From assembly GCA_030950965.1 (NCBI GenBank), contig JAUZQP010000062.1, forward strand, positions 1 through 5,959: a DNA stretch of 5,959 bases, written 5' to 3'. Both the position numbers and the translations under genes were made by a program. The DNA comes from Mariprofundaceae bacterium. GTDB taxonomy: Bacteria; Pseudomonadota; Zetaproteobacteria; Mariprofundales; Mariprofundaceae. Positions 1 to 5,188 of the stretch are shown one piece after another. A model generated the notes under the pieces. It searched no databases, was not told the origin of the DNA, and saw nothing but the letters and a program-made list of their open reading frames with translations. Numbering within the stretch: position 1 is the first letter of the stretch; each line of letters begins with the position of its first letter.

Positions 1-405
1 CAGCCGAACCATCGCTGGCAAGTGATGATGGACTGGCAGGGTAATGCCCATGCTGGAACAGCGCGACTAACGCATGCTGCCAGTGGTCGGGTCTTGTTGA
101 TTCGCTGGCAAGGCAAGCAGACCAAGATGCTTGATAATCAAGAAACCCCCGCCCGTTGGAAGCGCGTGACAGCAGCGCAACTAGCGGCGCGAGGTATGAT
201 GATTGCTCCCACGCATATTGCAGCTATTCTTAACAATCAGATACCCCAACAGTTCCATTACCAAGGGCACAATAGCTGGCGAGGATCAGGGGCATGGCAA
301 GGTATTCGCCTTACTTGGCAAGCCCCACGTCATGTATTGACGCTACGCGATATAGCACACGGTCGCGAAGTGAGGATTATCCTACGTACTCCTCATGAAA
401 CCTGA
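1..405 (+). CDS. C-terminal part of a possible LolB-like outer-membrane lipoprotein (5' end outside window)
   Basis: The reading frame is open from base 1 to a TGA at 403-405, giving 134 visible residues with no start of its own. The ATGs near position 22 are probably internal, since the frame is already coding before them. The fragment alternates short beta-like strands rich in Trp and Arg. It has an ordered pattern close to the LolB family: a G-x-ARL strand, a strand ending in RWQGK, a segment TAAQLAARGMMIAP followed by THIAAILNNQIP (where LolB has its 'lPv..L..Wi.G.p' stretch), and final strands ending in REVRIIL. LolB accepts lipoproteins from LolA at the outer membrane. The lipobox that would settle the call lies outside the window, and a DUF4292-like outer-membrane lipoprotein is an alternative. 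No gene follows on this strand. The gene converges on the csp unit. I am sure that it codes and only moderately sure of the family. Confidence 0.5.
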   Translation, partial: QPNHRWQVMMDWQGNAHAGTARLTHAASGRVLLIRWQGKQTKMLDNQETPARWKRVTAAQLAARGMMIAPTHIAAILNNQIPQQFHYQGHNSWRGSGAWQGIRLTWQAPRHVLTLRDIAHGREVRIILRTPHET

Positions 406-416
406 ATAACCCATCA

Positions 417-536
417 TAATCATTCACTCCCCCCACTGATTTTTCCGCCCTCTGCGTTGAAAGTGCTCATTTACCAAAGCGTAAACTGCGCGCTTTCGCC
501 TTGATGGCGCAAAAACAGAGGGGGTGTGAATGATTA
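417..536. repeat. TA-bounded nested inverted repeat, MITE-like
   Basis: The outer arms 417-433 and 520-536 pair over 17 bp with a single T-T mismatch (428/525); the left arm reads TAATCATTCACTCCCCC. After a small interior loop, CTG 436-438 pairs with CAG 516-518. Then 440-449 (TTTTTCCGCC) pairs with 506-515 (GGCGCAAAAA) with one mismatch. Inside this are two hairpins: TTTAC 470-474 with GTAAA 481-485, and CGCC 497-500 with GGCG 506-509 (the latter competing with the longer stem). The whole 120 bases can therefore fold into one long hairpin. TA sits at both extreme ends, as expected for insertion into a TA target by the IS630/Tc1-mariner class. It contains no reading frame. It lies between two convergent genes and could also stop or stabilise transcripts from both sides. 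Structure is seen; the mobile origin is inferred. Confidence 0.65.
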
Positions 537-557
537 CCTCTTAGGTGCTGGCCGTTA

Positions 558-577
558 CAAAAACCAGTTCAATGGTT
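558..577 (-). terminator. Weak Rho-independent terminator after csp
   Basis: On the minus strand, five bases beyond the csp stop, AACCA (577-573) pairs with TGGTT (566-562) around a 6-base loop. The stem runs straight into further Ts (561-559). The stem is only 5 bp, so termination may rely on the larger hairpin at 417-536 further on. Confidence 0.4.
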
Positions 578-581
578 AGAA

Positions 582-788
582 TTAAAGAGGCATTACGTTA
601 TTAGCGCAAGGGCCTTTTTGGCCTTGGCCAATTTCATATTCCACTTTCTGGCCTTCATTCAAAGATACATGGCCACCGCCACCTTGAACTTCGGAGTGAT
701 GAACAAACAAATCTTTGCTTCCATCATCAGGAGCGATGAAACCAAAACCTTTATCTGAATTAAACCACTTTACTGTACCTGTACTCAT
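582..788 (-). CDS. CspA-family cold shock protein, 68 aa
   Basis: This is a single cold-shock domain, the five-stranded OB fold that binds single-stranded RNA and DNA and melts RNA structure in the cytoplasm. The start is taken at the ATG giving MSTGTVKWFN because AGGAG (801-797) lies 8 bases upstream and the product then has normal CspA length. An in-frame ATG at 830 would add 14 residues that do not look like the family. Visible motifs are KWFN at 7-10, RNP1 KGFGFI at 13-18, and an RNP2-like LFVHHS at 27-32. His31 replaces the Phe found at this RNA-contacting position in E. coli CspA (VFVHFS). The loop QGGGGHV (residues 35-41) is Gly-rich and about one residue longer than in CspA. The C-terminus GPCANNVMPL has an unusual Cys where Q or A is common. 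The gene is preceded 38 bases upstream by a small gene and is probably co-transcribed with it. No copy number or paralogue can be judged from this window. Confidence 0.95.
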   Translation of the reverse strand: MSTGTVKWFNSDKGFGFIAPDDGSKDLFVHHSEVQGGGGHVSLNEGQKVEYEIGQGQKGPCANNVMPL

Positions 789-826
789 GTTATTTTCTCC
801 TATAACTACTTGATATTCATCGAACT

Positions 827-1006
827 TCAAATATTCTGAATTGTGTCGCTGGTTGTTACCGCTTCACCATCATTCCCTAATTCGGGTTGAACGTCCTGCG
901 GCTGGCTATCGTCTAGCCCTCTTTTTTGCAAGCGTTTTTCTTCCTTCTTTTGCTTTTTCGCAATTTCTTTCTGACGCTTTTGAAAAGCGTAATTGGGTTT
1001 AGCCAC
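827..1006 (-). CDS. Small Lys/Glu-rich protein (59 aa), GTG start, upstream of csp
   Basis: This is a 59-codon frame starting at GTG (1006-1004) and ending in TGA (829-827). A strong Shine-Dalgarno AGAGGAG (1019-1013) sits 6 bases before the GTG. The protein begins AKPNYAFQKRQKEIAKKQ. Residues 9-29 are almost entirely K, E, R and Q and would form a highly charged basic helix. Residues 31-59 are acidic, with many D, E, Q and T, and look disordered. It has no membrane segment and no cysteine. From memory, small proteins beginning with a K-PNY-F-KRQ motif followed by AKK-KKEEKR occur across Proteobacteria as uncharacterised conserved proteins; I cannot search to confirm that. The basic helix suggests nucleic-acid or ribosome contact, which would suit its place 38 bases upstream of a cold-shock gene, but this is inference. 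The absence of an ATG makes it easy to miss. Confidence 0.8.
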   Translation of the reverse strand: MAKPNYAFQKRQKEIAKKQKKEEKRLQKRGLDDSQPQDVQPELGNDGEAVTTSDTIQNI

Positions 1007-1015
1007 TGTATTCTC

Positions 1016-1040
1016 CTCTATATAACTCTATATAACTCTA
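1016..1040. repeat. Short tandem repeat, 10-bp unit x 2.5, touching the ribosome binding site
   Basis: The plus strand reads CTCTA followed by two exact copies of TATAACTCTA. On the transcribed strand this gives TAGAGTTATA units leading directly into the AGAGGAG ribosome binding site of the 827-1006 gene. The end of the repeat overlaps that site. Confidence 0.85.
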
Positions 1041-1232
1041 GGATTCGAAACGTAAAATACGCTATTCACCCATCAATGGTGCTCTTTATTTCACCGACAA
1101 TATCCAAAGCCACAAGGGGCATCGCGAACATCGACTTTGGGCATATAACGACCTCATTGAGGGACACCATCGAAGACGACATTTTTATCGGGTTTTTTCT
1201 TCGTTTCTAACCTAACATTCATAGCTTTTGAA

Positions 1233-1261
1233 ACTATATCAGGCTTTTCTTCTCATGGAAA
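1233..1261 (-). promoter_or_regulatory. Candidate sigma70 promoter with extended -10 for the small gene-csp unit
   Basis: On the minus strand, TTTCCA (1261-1256, 4 of 6 to the -35 consensus) is followed by a 17-base spacer and TATAGT (1238-1233, 5 of 6). The -10 box is preceded by TG one base away, an extended -10 element. Transcription would start near 1226, some 220 bases before the GTG at 1006. The match is by eye only. Confidence 0.4.
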
Positions 1262-1292
1262 GTAGAAGGCTGTCCGAGAACAGAACCACCAC

Positions 1293-2261
1293 TCACCCCA
1301 AGCCTGCTTGTAGTACATCGTGCAAATGCACGATACCAATGGTTGCACCGTCTTCTTGGGTGATGAATAAGGATGTTACTTTAAGCTCTTCCATCACCCG
1401 CACAGCTTCGGTAACCAAATGGTCGGCAGTCATCGTGTGAGGCTGATTGTGCATCATGCTTTGTACGGGACGAGCTAAATCTACATCACCGTGTTCCAAA
1501 ATACGACGCAAATCGCCATCGGTAATACAGCCGCATAAAATACCTTGATTGCTCACGCCTGTAATGCCCATGCGGTGACTACTCATGGTGGTGATAGCAT
1601 CGCGTAAGGGTTGCCCACCATCGACCATGGGTATATCACGATGCATCACATCGCCTACTTTCATTAAACGCCGCCCTAGGCTGCCTGCAGGGTGTACACG
1701 AGCAAAGTCCTCTTCGCGGAACCCTCGTTCCTTGAGCACCACAACTGCCAGCGCGTCACCCAAGGCTAGGGCGGCGGTGGTCGATGCGGTAGGGGCTAAA
1801 TTCATCGGGCAAGCTTCGCGCTCAACGGGAATGTGCAGCACGATGTCGGCATGGCATGCCAAAGTGGAATCGCGCTTGCCTGTCATCGCCAGCAGCTTCG
1901 CACCGAGCAAGCGCAGTGTAGGCAATAGATTGCAGACTTCCGCCGTTTCACCGCTGTGTGAGAGCAACAGCACGGCATCATGATGGGTAATCATACCCAA
2001 GTCACCATGTTGCGCCTCTGCGGCATGGACAAAAAACGCAGGCGTGCCTGTCGAAGCAAAGGTGGCAGCAATTTTACGTGCAATAATCCCTGACTTACCC
2101 ATGCCCACGACGACCAAACGACCGTGTAAACCAAGGATACATGCCACGGCATCACAAAACTCATCCGATAACGACCCTTGCAGCGATTGCAGGGCAGCCA
2201 CTTCTATAGTGAGCACTTTGCTGGCTTTATTCAGCCAGCGTTGTCGAAGGTCATCGTTCAA
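1293..2261 (-). CDS. kdsD: D-arabinose-5-phosphate isomerase (KpsF/GutQ family), TTG start
   Basis: The enzyme interconverts ribulose-5-phosphate and arabinose-5-phosphate, the first step to KDO for lipopolysaccharide, in the cytoplasm. The 322 residues have the full family layout: an SIS sugar-isomerase domain (about 35-175) and two CBS domains (about 203-260 and 268-322). Visible motifs are GMGKSG (53-58), AEAQHGDLGM (81-90), SHSGET (101-106), LAPTASTT (155-162) and VHPAGSLGRR (189-198). Lys56, His85, Glu108 and His190 line up, with an offset of three, with E. coli KdsD residues 59, 88, 111 and 193 described at its active or metal site. The start is TTG at 2261. The frame is closed by TAA two codons before it, and GGGGA (2272-2268) lies six bases upstream; no ATG is available in this frame nearby. 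It begins three bases after the peptidase gene ends, so the two are surely co-transcribed. Unusually, kdsC and the lpt genes that often follow kdsD are absent. Confidence 0.95.
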   Translation of the reverse strand: MNDDLRQRWLNKASKVLTIEVAALQSLQGSLSDEFCDAVACILGLHGRLVVVGMGKSGIIARKIAATFASTGTPAFFVHAAEAQHGDLGMITHHDAVLLLSHSGETAEVCNLLPTLRLLGAKLLAMTGKRDSTLACHADIVLHIPVEREACPMNLAPTASTTAALALGDALAVVVLKERGFREEDFARVHPAGSLGRRLMKVGDVMHRDIPMVDGGQPLRDAITTMSSHRMGITGVSNQGILCGCITDGDLRRILEHGDVDLARPVQSMMHNQPHTMTADHLVTEAVRVMEELKVTSLFITQEDGATIGIVHLHDVLQAGLG

Positions 2262-2264
2262 ACA

Positions 2265-3623
2265 TTATCCCCATGTGGTAGCGCGCGCTTTTTCAGCAAC
2301 CACTTTCATGCTGCGGTACAATACACTGCTGGCAGCTTTAAAGCGCACCAATTCAGATTTGGCAATCGGCGCACCCGCTTCACTGCGTACACTCAGCGGA
2401 TTGATCGCTTTATTACCCTGACGGTATTCAAAATGTAAATGTGGCCCTGTAGCCAAACCACTCATCCCCACATAGCCAATCACTTGACCTTGTGTAACAT
2501 GAACACCGCGATGAATACCCTTACCGTAACGGCTTAAGTGACCATAGCGGGTGTTGATGCCTTTACGATGATTGATGCGCACATAACGACCATAACCACC
2601 ATGGCGACCTGCCTCTTTAATCACACCATTGGCCACTGCATGAATCGGTGTACCGCTCGGTGATGCATAATCAACACCTTTATGAGCACGAGTATAACCC
2701 AAGATCGGGTGTTTTCGCGCATGGGAAAAACGCGATGAAATGCGTGAATATTTAACGGGAGCTTTAAGAAAATCTTTTTTCAGGTTACTACCATTCAGCG
2801 CGTAATAACCCTCTTTACCGTGCTTGTCGGTATAACGCACCGCACTATAGGACTTGCCACGATTAACAAATTCAGCGGCTAAAATCGAAGACGAAACCAG
2901 CGTCCCATGATCATCATAGGCCTCTTCATAATAAACATCGAAGCTATCGCCTTTGCGTAAATTACGGGCGAAATCAATATCCCAAGCGAACACATCAATT
3001 AACGCCATCGTCGTGCCATCGTCCATGCCTGCTTTTTGAGCATCCATAAACAAACTGCCTTCAATCACGCCATGCGTGTATTGGCTAAAACGACGTAAAG
3101 GACGGGGTTGCAAACTGGCTTGCCATGCAGCATCGCCTTTTTTCTCTAACTGCAAACGATCTTTGGAGTCCACATCATAGAATACGCGAACAGTACCGTC
3201 ATCGTCATCGCGTTGAACCCGGTGACCTGTGCGTAGCTTACGAAAAGAAAAGACGTTTTTGCTCACTTTTTCCATAGCCAAAACATCGGGATACTCAAAC
3301 CCCATCGATTGCAATACGCGACTGCTCACATCACCCTTTGCCAACACATGATCGCGCACGGTAGCAGGTGTTGCTTGCAAATCCGTAGCAGGAAGTTCTG
3401 CGGGCAACCACTCTTCGTGCGCCATGCGAATATCCGCTCGTACGTCAGGACTGGGTAACATCGCCAGCAGCACCAGTAAAGTGGTAATATAAGGGATAAG
3501 TTTACGTGGATGGTGAAGCGGTGTGCGTCTCCAGATATACCACCAATAACGACTCAAACGGGACAATGTGTCCCCCAAAGTGCGTTCTTTAACAAACAAA
3601 GAACGAATCATCTTTTGTTGCAC
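2265..3623 (-). CDS. M23 family murein DD-endopeptidase, MepM-like, membrane-anchored
   Basis: This is a zinc metallopeptidase that cuts peptide cross-links in peptidoglycan in the periplasm. The start is placed at GTG 3623-3621 because GAGGAG (3635-3630) sits six bases before it. The frame can be extended to a TTG at 3683, but that has no ribosome binding site and falls at the predicted transcription start. In order (452-residue numbering): an Arg-rich cytoplasmic tail, a membrane anchor about 42-59 (LIPYITTLLVLLAML), a LysM/OapA-like region about 90-170, a Csd3/MepM-type middle domain with EGSLFMDAQKAG and LIDVFAWDIDFARNLRKGD (about 185-230), and the M23 catalytic domain about 305-415. Zinc ligands His314 and Asp318 (HKGVD) and His397 are present, as are the catalytic histidines His362 (YGHL) and His395 (GPHLHF), so it should be active. 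A basic C-terminal tail follows. It is the first gene of an operon with kdsD. Confidence 0.93.
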   Translation of the reverse strand: MQQKMIRSLFVKERTLGDTLSRLSRYWWYIWRRTPLHHPRKLIPYITTLLVLLAMLPSPDVRADIRMAHEEWLPAELPATDLQATPATVRDHVLAKGDVSSRVLQSMGFEYPDVLAMEKVSKNVFSFRKLRTGHRVQRDDDDGTVRVFYDVDSKDRLQLEKKGDAAWQASLQPRPLRRFSQYTHGVIEGSLFMDAQKAGMDDGTTMALIDVFAWDIDFARNLRKGDSFDVYYEEAYDDHGTLVSSSILAAEFVNRGKSYSAVRYTDKHGKEGYYALNGSNLKKDFLKAPVKYSRISSRFSHARKHPILGYTRAHKGVDYASPSGTPIHAVANGVIKEAGRHGGYGRYVRINHRKGINTRYGHLSRYGKGIHRGVHVTQGQVIGYVGMSGLATGPHLHFEYRQGNKAINPLSVRSEAGAPIAKSELVRFKAASSVLYRSMKVVAEKARATTWG

Positions 3624-3688
3624 TAGCAACTCCTCAAGCAGCGGGATCAGCTCAGATCCGTAAGAAATGCTCTCACCGAGCAAGCTGC

Positions 3689-3716
3689 ATCATGCAGTTT
3701 TCATAGCTGCTGTCAA
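3689..3716 (-). promoter_or_regulatory. Candidate sigma70 promoter of the M23 peptidase-kdsD operon
   Basis: A perfect -35 box TTGACA (3716-3711) is followed by a 16-base spacer and CATGAT (3694-3689, 4 of 6 to the -10 consensus). Transcription would begin near 3682, leaving a leader of roughly 60 bases before the GTG start at 3623. A perfect 6-bp dyad CTGCAT-G-ATGCAG overlaps the -10 box. Confidence 0.5.
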
Positions 3717-3736
3717 AAGTGACATCAGTCACGCAA
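3715..3736 (-). promoter_or_regulatory. CRP-like site 1 (overlaps the -35 box); alternatively a weak terminator for mpl
   Basis: The core GTGA-N6-TCAC (3719-3732) is exact to the CRP half-site core, and the minus strand continues into TTTT. The centre lies about 43 bases upstream of the predicted transcription start, close to the class II activator position. The same bases form GTGAC-TGAT-GTCAC followed by TTTTG, which could act as a short Rho-independent terminator for mpl. The two readings cannot be separated by sequence alone. Confidence 0.45.
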
Positions 3737-3758
3737 CCATAGCAATGCACGCATGGTT
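3735..3758. repeat. Inverted repeat between the two CRP-like sites
   Basis: AACCAT (3735-3740) and ATGGTT (3753-3758) form a 6-bp stem, extendable by a GC/GC pair past a one-base bulge, around a 7-base loop. No T-run follows on the minus strand, so it is not an obvious terminator. It might be an operator or a transcript-stabilising hairpin. Confidence 0.4.
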
Positions 3759-3780
3759 AAAGGTGAGCTAGATCACACAT
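3759..3780 (-). promoter_or_regulatory. CRP-like site 2, near consensus, over the mpl stop codon
   Basis: The minus strand reads TGTGATCTAGCTCACC followed by TTT. Compared with the E. coli CRP 22-base consensus (TGTGA-TCTAGA-TCACA core flanked by AAA and TTT), I count 18 of 22 matches, including most of the non-contacted centre. The centre is 44 bases upstream of site 1, about four helical turns. The mpl stop codon TGA (3775-3773) lies inside it, so part of the match is constrained by coding sequence. Confidence 0.5.
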
Positions 3781-5188
3781 ACAACAACGAAAACAGGGCT
3801 TGATGCAACACTTCCACGCCGCCATTGGATAGAATCAGCACATCGTCGCCGTTACGTATATCGCCCTGCATCTGCGCCATGAGCGCATCATAGTCGGCAA
3901 CAGCGTTTGCCTTGTCTGCGCCGATAGCACCACAAAGTCGCACCGTATCAAGCAACTGATCCGCCGCTTGTCCACGAGCCGCTGGTGCTAAACATAACAC
4001 ACGGTCAGCAGCATCAAAGCAGCTTACCAAGCGTTGCTGATGAATCTTGCTGCGCATCGTATTGGAGCGTGGTTCAAGCACCACCCACAAACGCCCACTT
4101 GTAGTCATCGCTGCCTTAGCCGCCGTCACCACGCCGCGAATTGCCGTCGGGTGATGGGCAAAATCATCGAAGATCCGCACGCCTGCCACTGTCTTGACCA
4201 AGGTCATGCGCCGCCGCACACCAGAAAAATGCGTCAAAGCATCGGTAATTTCATCCATTGCCACACCCATGCTGTGTGCTGCTGCCGCCACCGCGCAAGC
4301 ATTCGCCACCTGATGCACGCCAATCATGCGCCAGCGAACATGGCACACCTCTACCCCATCCAGCCATAGCGTAAACGCGCTGCCATCCTCGCGCTCGGCA
4401 CGCCATTGCCATAGTGCAGCGTTACCACGCTCACGCTGGGCATAACGCACACAGGGAGTCCAGCAGCCGCGCTTCACCACATCAGCTAAATGTTCATCGT
4501 CAGCATTGAGCACAATGCAGCCATTGCTCGGCACGGTACGCAATAAATGGCTAAACTGGATTTTAATCGCCTCTAGGTCGGGGAAAATATCCGCGTGGTC
4601 GTATTCCAGATTATTCAACATCAAGGTACGTGCATGGTAGTGTAGGAACTTACTGCGTTTATCAAATAGTGCAGTATCGTATTCGTCGCCTTCCAGCACA
4701 AAGGGCGCGAACTTGCCGCCCAACTGCGCGCCACTGTCAAAATCTTCTGGCACACCACCAATCATAAAGCCTGGCTCAAGTCCCGCTTGCTGCAAGACGT
4801 GCGCCAACATGCTGCTGCTTGATGTTTTACCATGGGTCGCAGCCACCACCACGGCATGGCGTTGTGGCAGGATGTAATCCCCCACAAACGCCGCACCACT
4901 GCTGTAAGGCAAGCCCTGCTGCAAGATCGCTTCGATTTCTACATTGCCACGACTGATCGCATTACCGACCAAACAGAGATTCGGCGCAGGTCTAAGGTTA
5001 TCCACGGCAAAGGCTTGCACTGCAATCCCTGCCGTTGCTAACACCTCGGACATCGGTGGGTACACGCCAGCATCGGAACCTGTGACCGTCCAACCACGCT
5101 CGCGCGCCAACAAAGCAATAGCAGCCATCGCCGTGCCGCAGATCCCTACGATATGCAGATGCTGCGTCACGGTTTTAGCGTCATCCAT
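3773..5188 (-). CDS. mpl: UDP-N-acetylmuramate:L-alanyl-gamma-D-glutamyl-meso-diaminopimelate ligase
   Basis: Mpl joins recycled tripeptide to UDP-MurNAc using ATP, returning peptidoglycan fragments to wall synthesis in the cytoplasm. The 471 residues cover all three Mur-ligase domains: an N-terminal nucleotide-fold domain with GICGTAM (15-21) and TGSDAGVYPPMS (36-47), a central ATPase domain with P-loop THGKTSSSSM (118-127), EGDEYD (166-171) and NNLEYDHADIF (192-202), and a C-terminal domain with DDFAHHPTAI (341-350) and LEPRSNTM (371-378). GCGTxM, FDKRSKF and the DFAHHPTA/EPRSNTM pairing separate Mpl from MurC. The start is the ATG whose A is the last base of the gcvPB stop (TAATG). A GTG at 5203 is possible but would overlap gcvPB further and add five unconserved residues. 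No strong ribosome binding site is visible, so translation is probably coupled to gcvPB. Confidence 0.96.
   Translation of the reverse strand: MDDAKTVTQHLHIVGICGTAMAAIALLARERGWTVTGSDAGVYPPMSEVLATAGIAVQAFAVDNLRPAPNLCLVGNAISRGNVEIEAILQQGLPYSSGAAFVGDYILPQRHAVVVAATHGKTSSSSMLAHVLQQAGLEPGFMIGGVPEDFDSGAQLGGKFAPFVLEGDEYDTALFDKRSKFLHYHARTLMLNNLEYDHADIFPDLEAIKIQFSHLLRTVPSNGCIVLNADDEHLADVVKRGCWTPCVRYAQRERGNAALWQWRAEREDGSAFTLWLDGVEVCHVRWRMIGVHQVANACAVAAAAHSMGVAMDEITDALTHFSGVRRRMTLVKTVAGVRIFDDFAHHPTAIRGVVTAAKAAMTTSGRLWVVLEPRSNTMRSKIHQQRLVSCFDAADRVLCLAPAARGQAADQLLDTVRLCGAIGADKANAVADYDALMAQMQGDIRNGDDVLILSNGGVEVLHQALFSLLYV

Larger units (their letters stand above)
1007..1292 (-). other. Intergenic region: probable 5' leader of the csp unit
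   Basis: These 286 bases between kdsD and the small gene hold no convincing protein-coding gene. The minus strand contains a 22-codon ATG frame at 1154-1222 (starting MNVRLETKKK) and a 38-codon ATG frame starting MSSSMVSLNE. Neither has a clear ribosome binding site or a recognised family, and stops interrupt each. A plus-strand open frame across the region reads through the antisense of the small gene and is treated as chance. If the promoter at 1233-1261 is real, about 220 bases of this region would be untranslated leader. An imperfect long-loop dyad CGAAGA (1171-1176) / TCTTCG (1198-1203) lies inside it. I see no good terminator for kdsD here. Confidence 0.5.

Noticed and set aside
789..830. 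Upstream ATG extending the cold-shock protein by 14 residues
   Set aside because: The extension overlaps the small gene's stop and lacks a ribosome binding site, while the internal ATG at 788 has AGGAG at good spacing and gives the normal family length.
926..1210. Plus-strand open frame of 94 codons rich in Phe and Leu
   Set aside because: Its first part is the antisense of the Lys/Glu-rich small gene, which explains the Phe/Leu run. It has no ribosome binding site and no recognisable family.
1154..1222. Minus-strand mini-frame MNVRLETKKK ending after 22 codons, with an overlapping 38-codon frame downstream
   Set aside because: No ribosome binding site, no recognised family, and stops in each frame. 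It is kept only as a remark on the leader region, not as a gene or pseudogene.
2254..2265. ATG overlapping the peptidase stop (TAATG) as the kdsD start
   Set aside because: It is in a different frame from kdsD and meets a stop after four codons.
1585..2438. Plus-strand open frames opposite kdsD and the end of the peptidase gene
   Set aside because: They are shadows of strongly conserved minus-strand genes and resemble no protein family.
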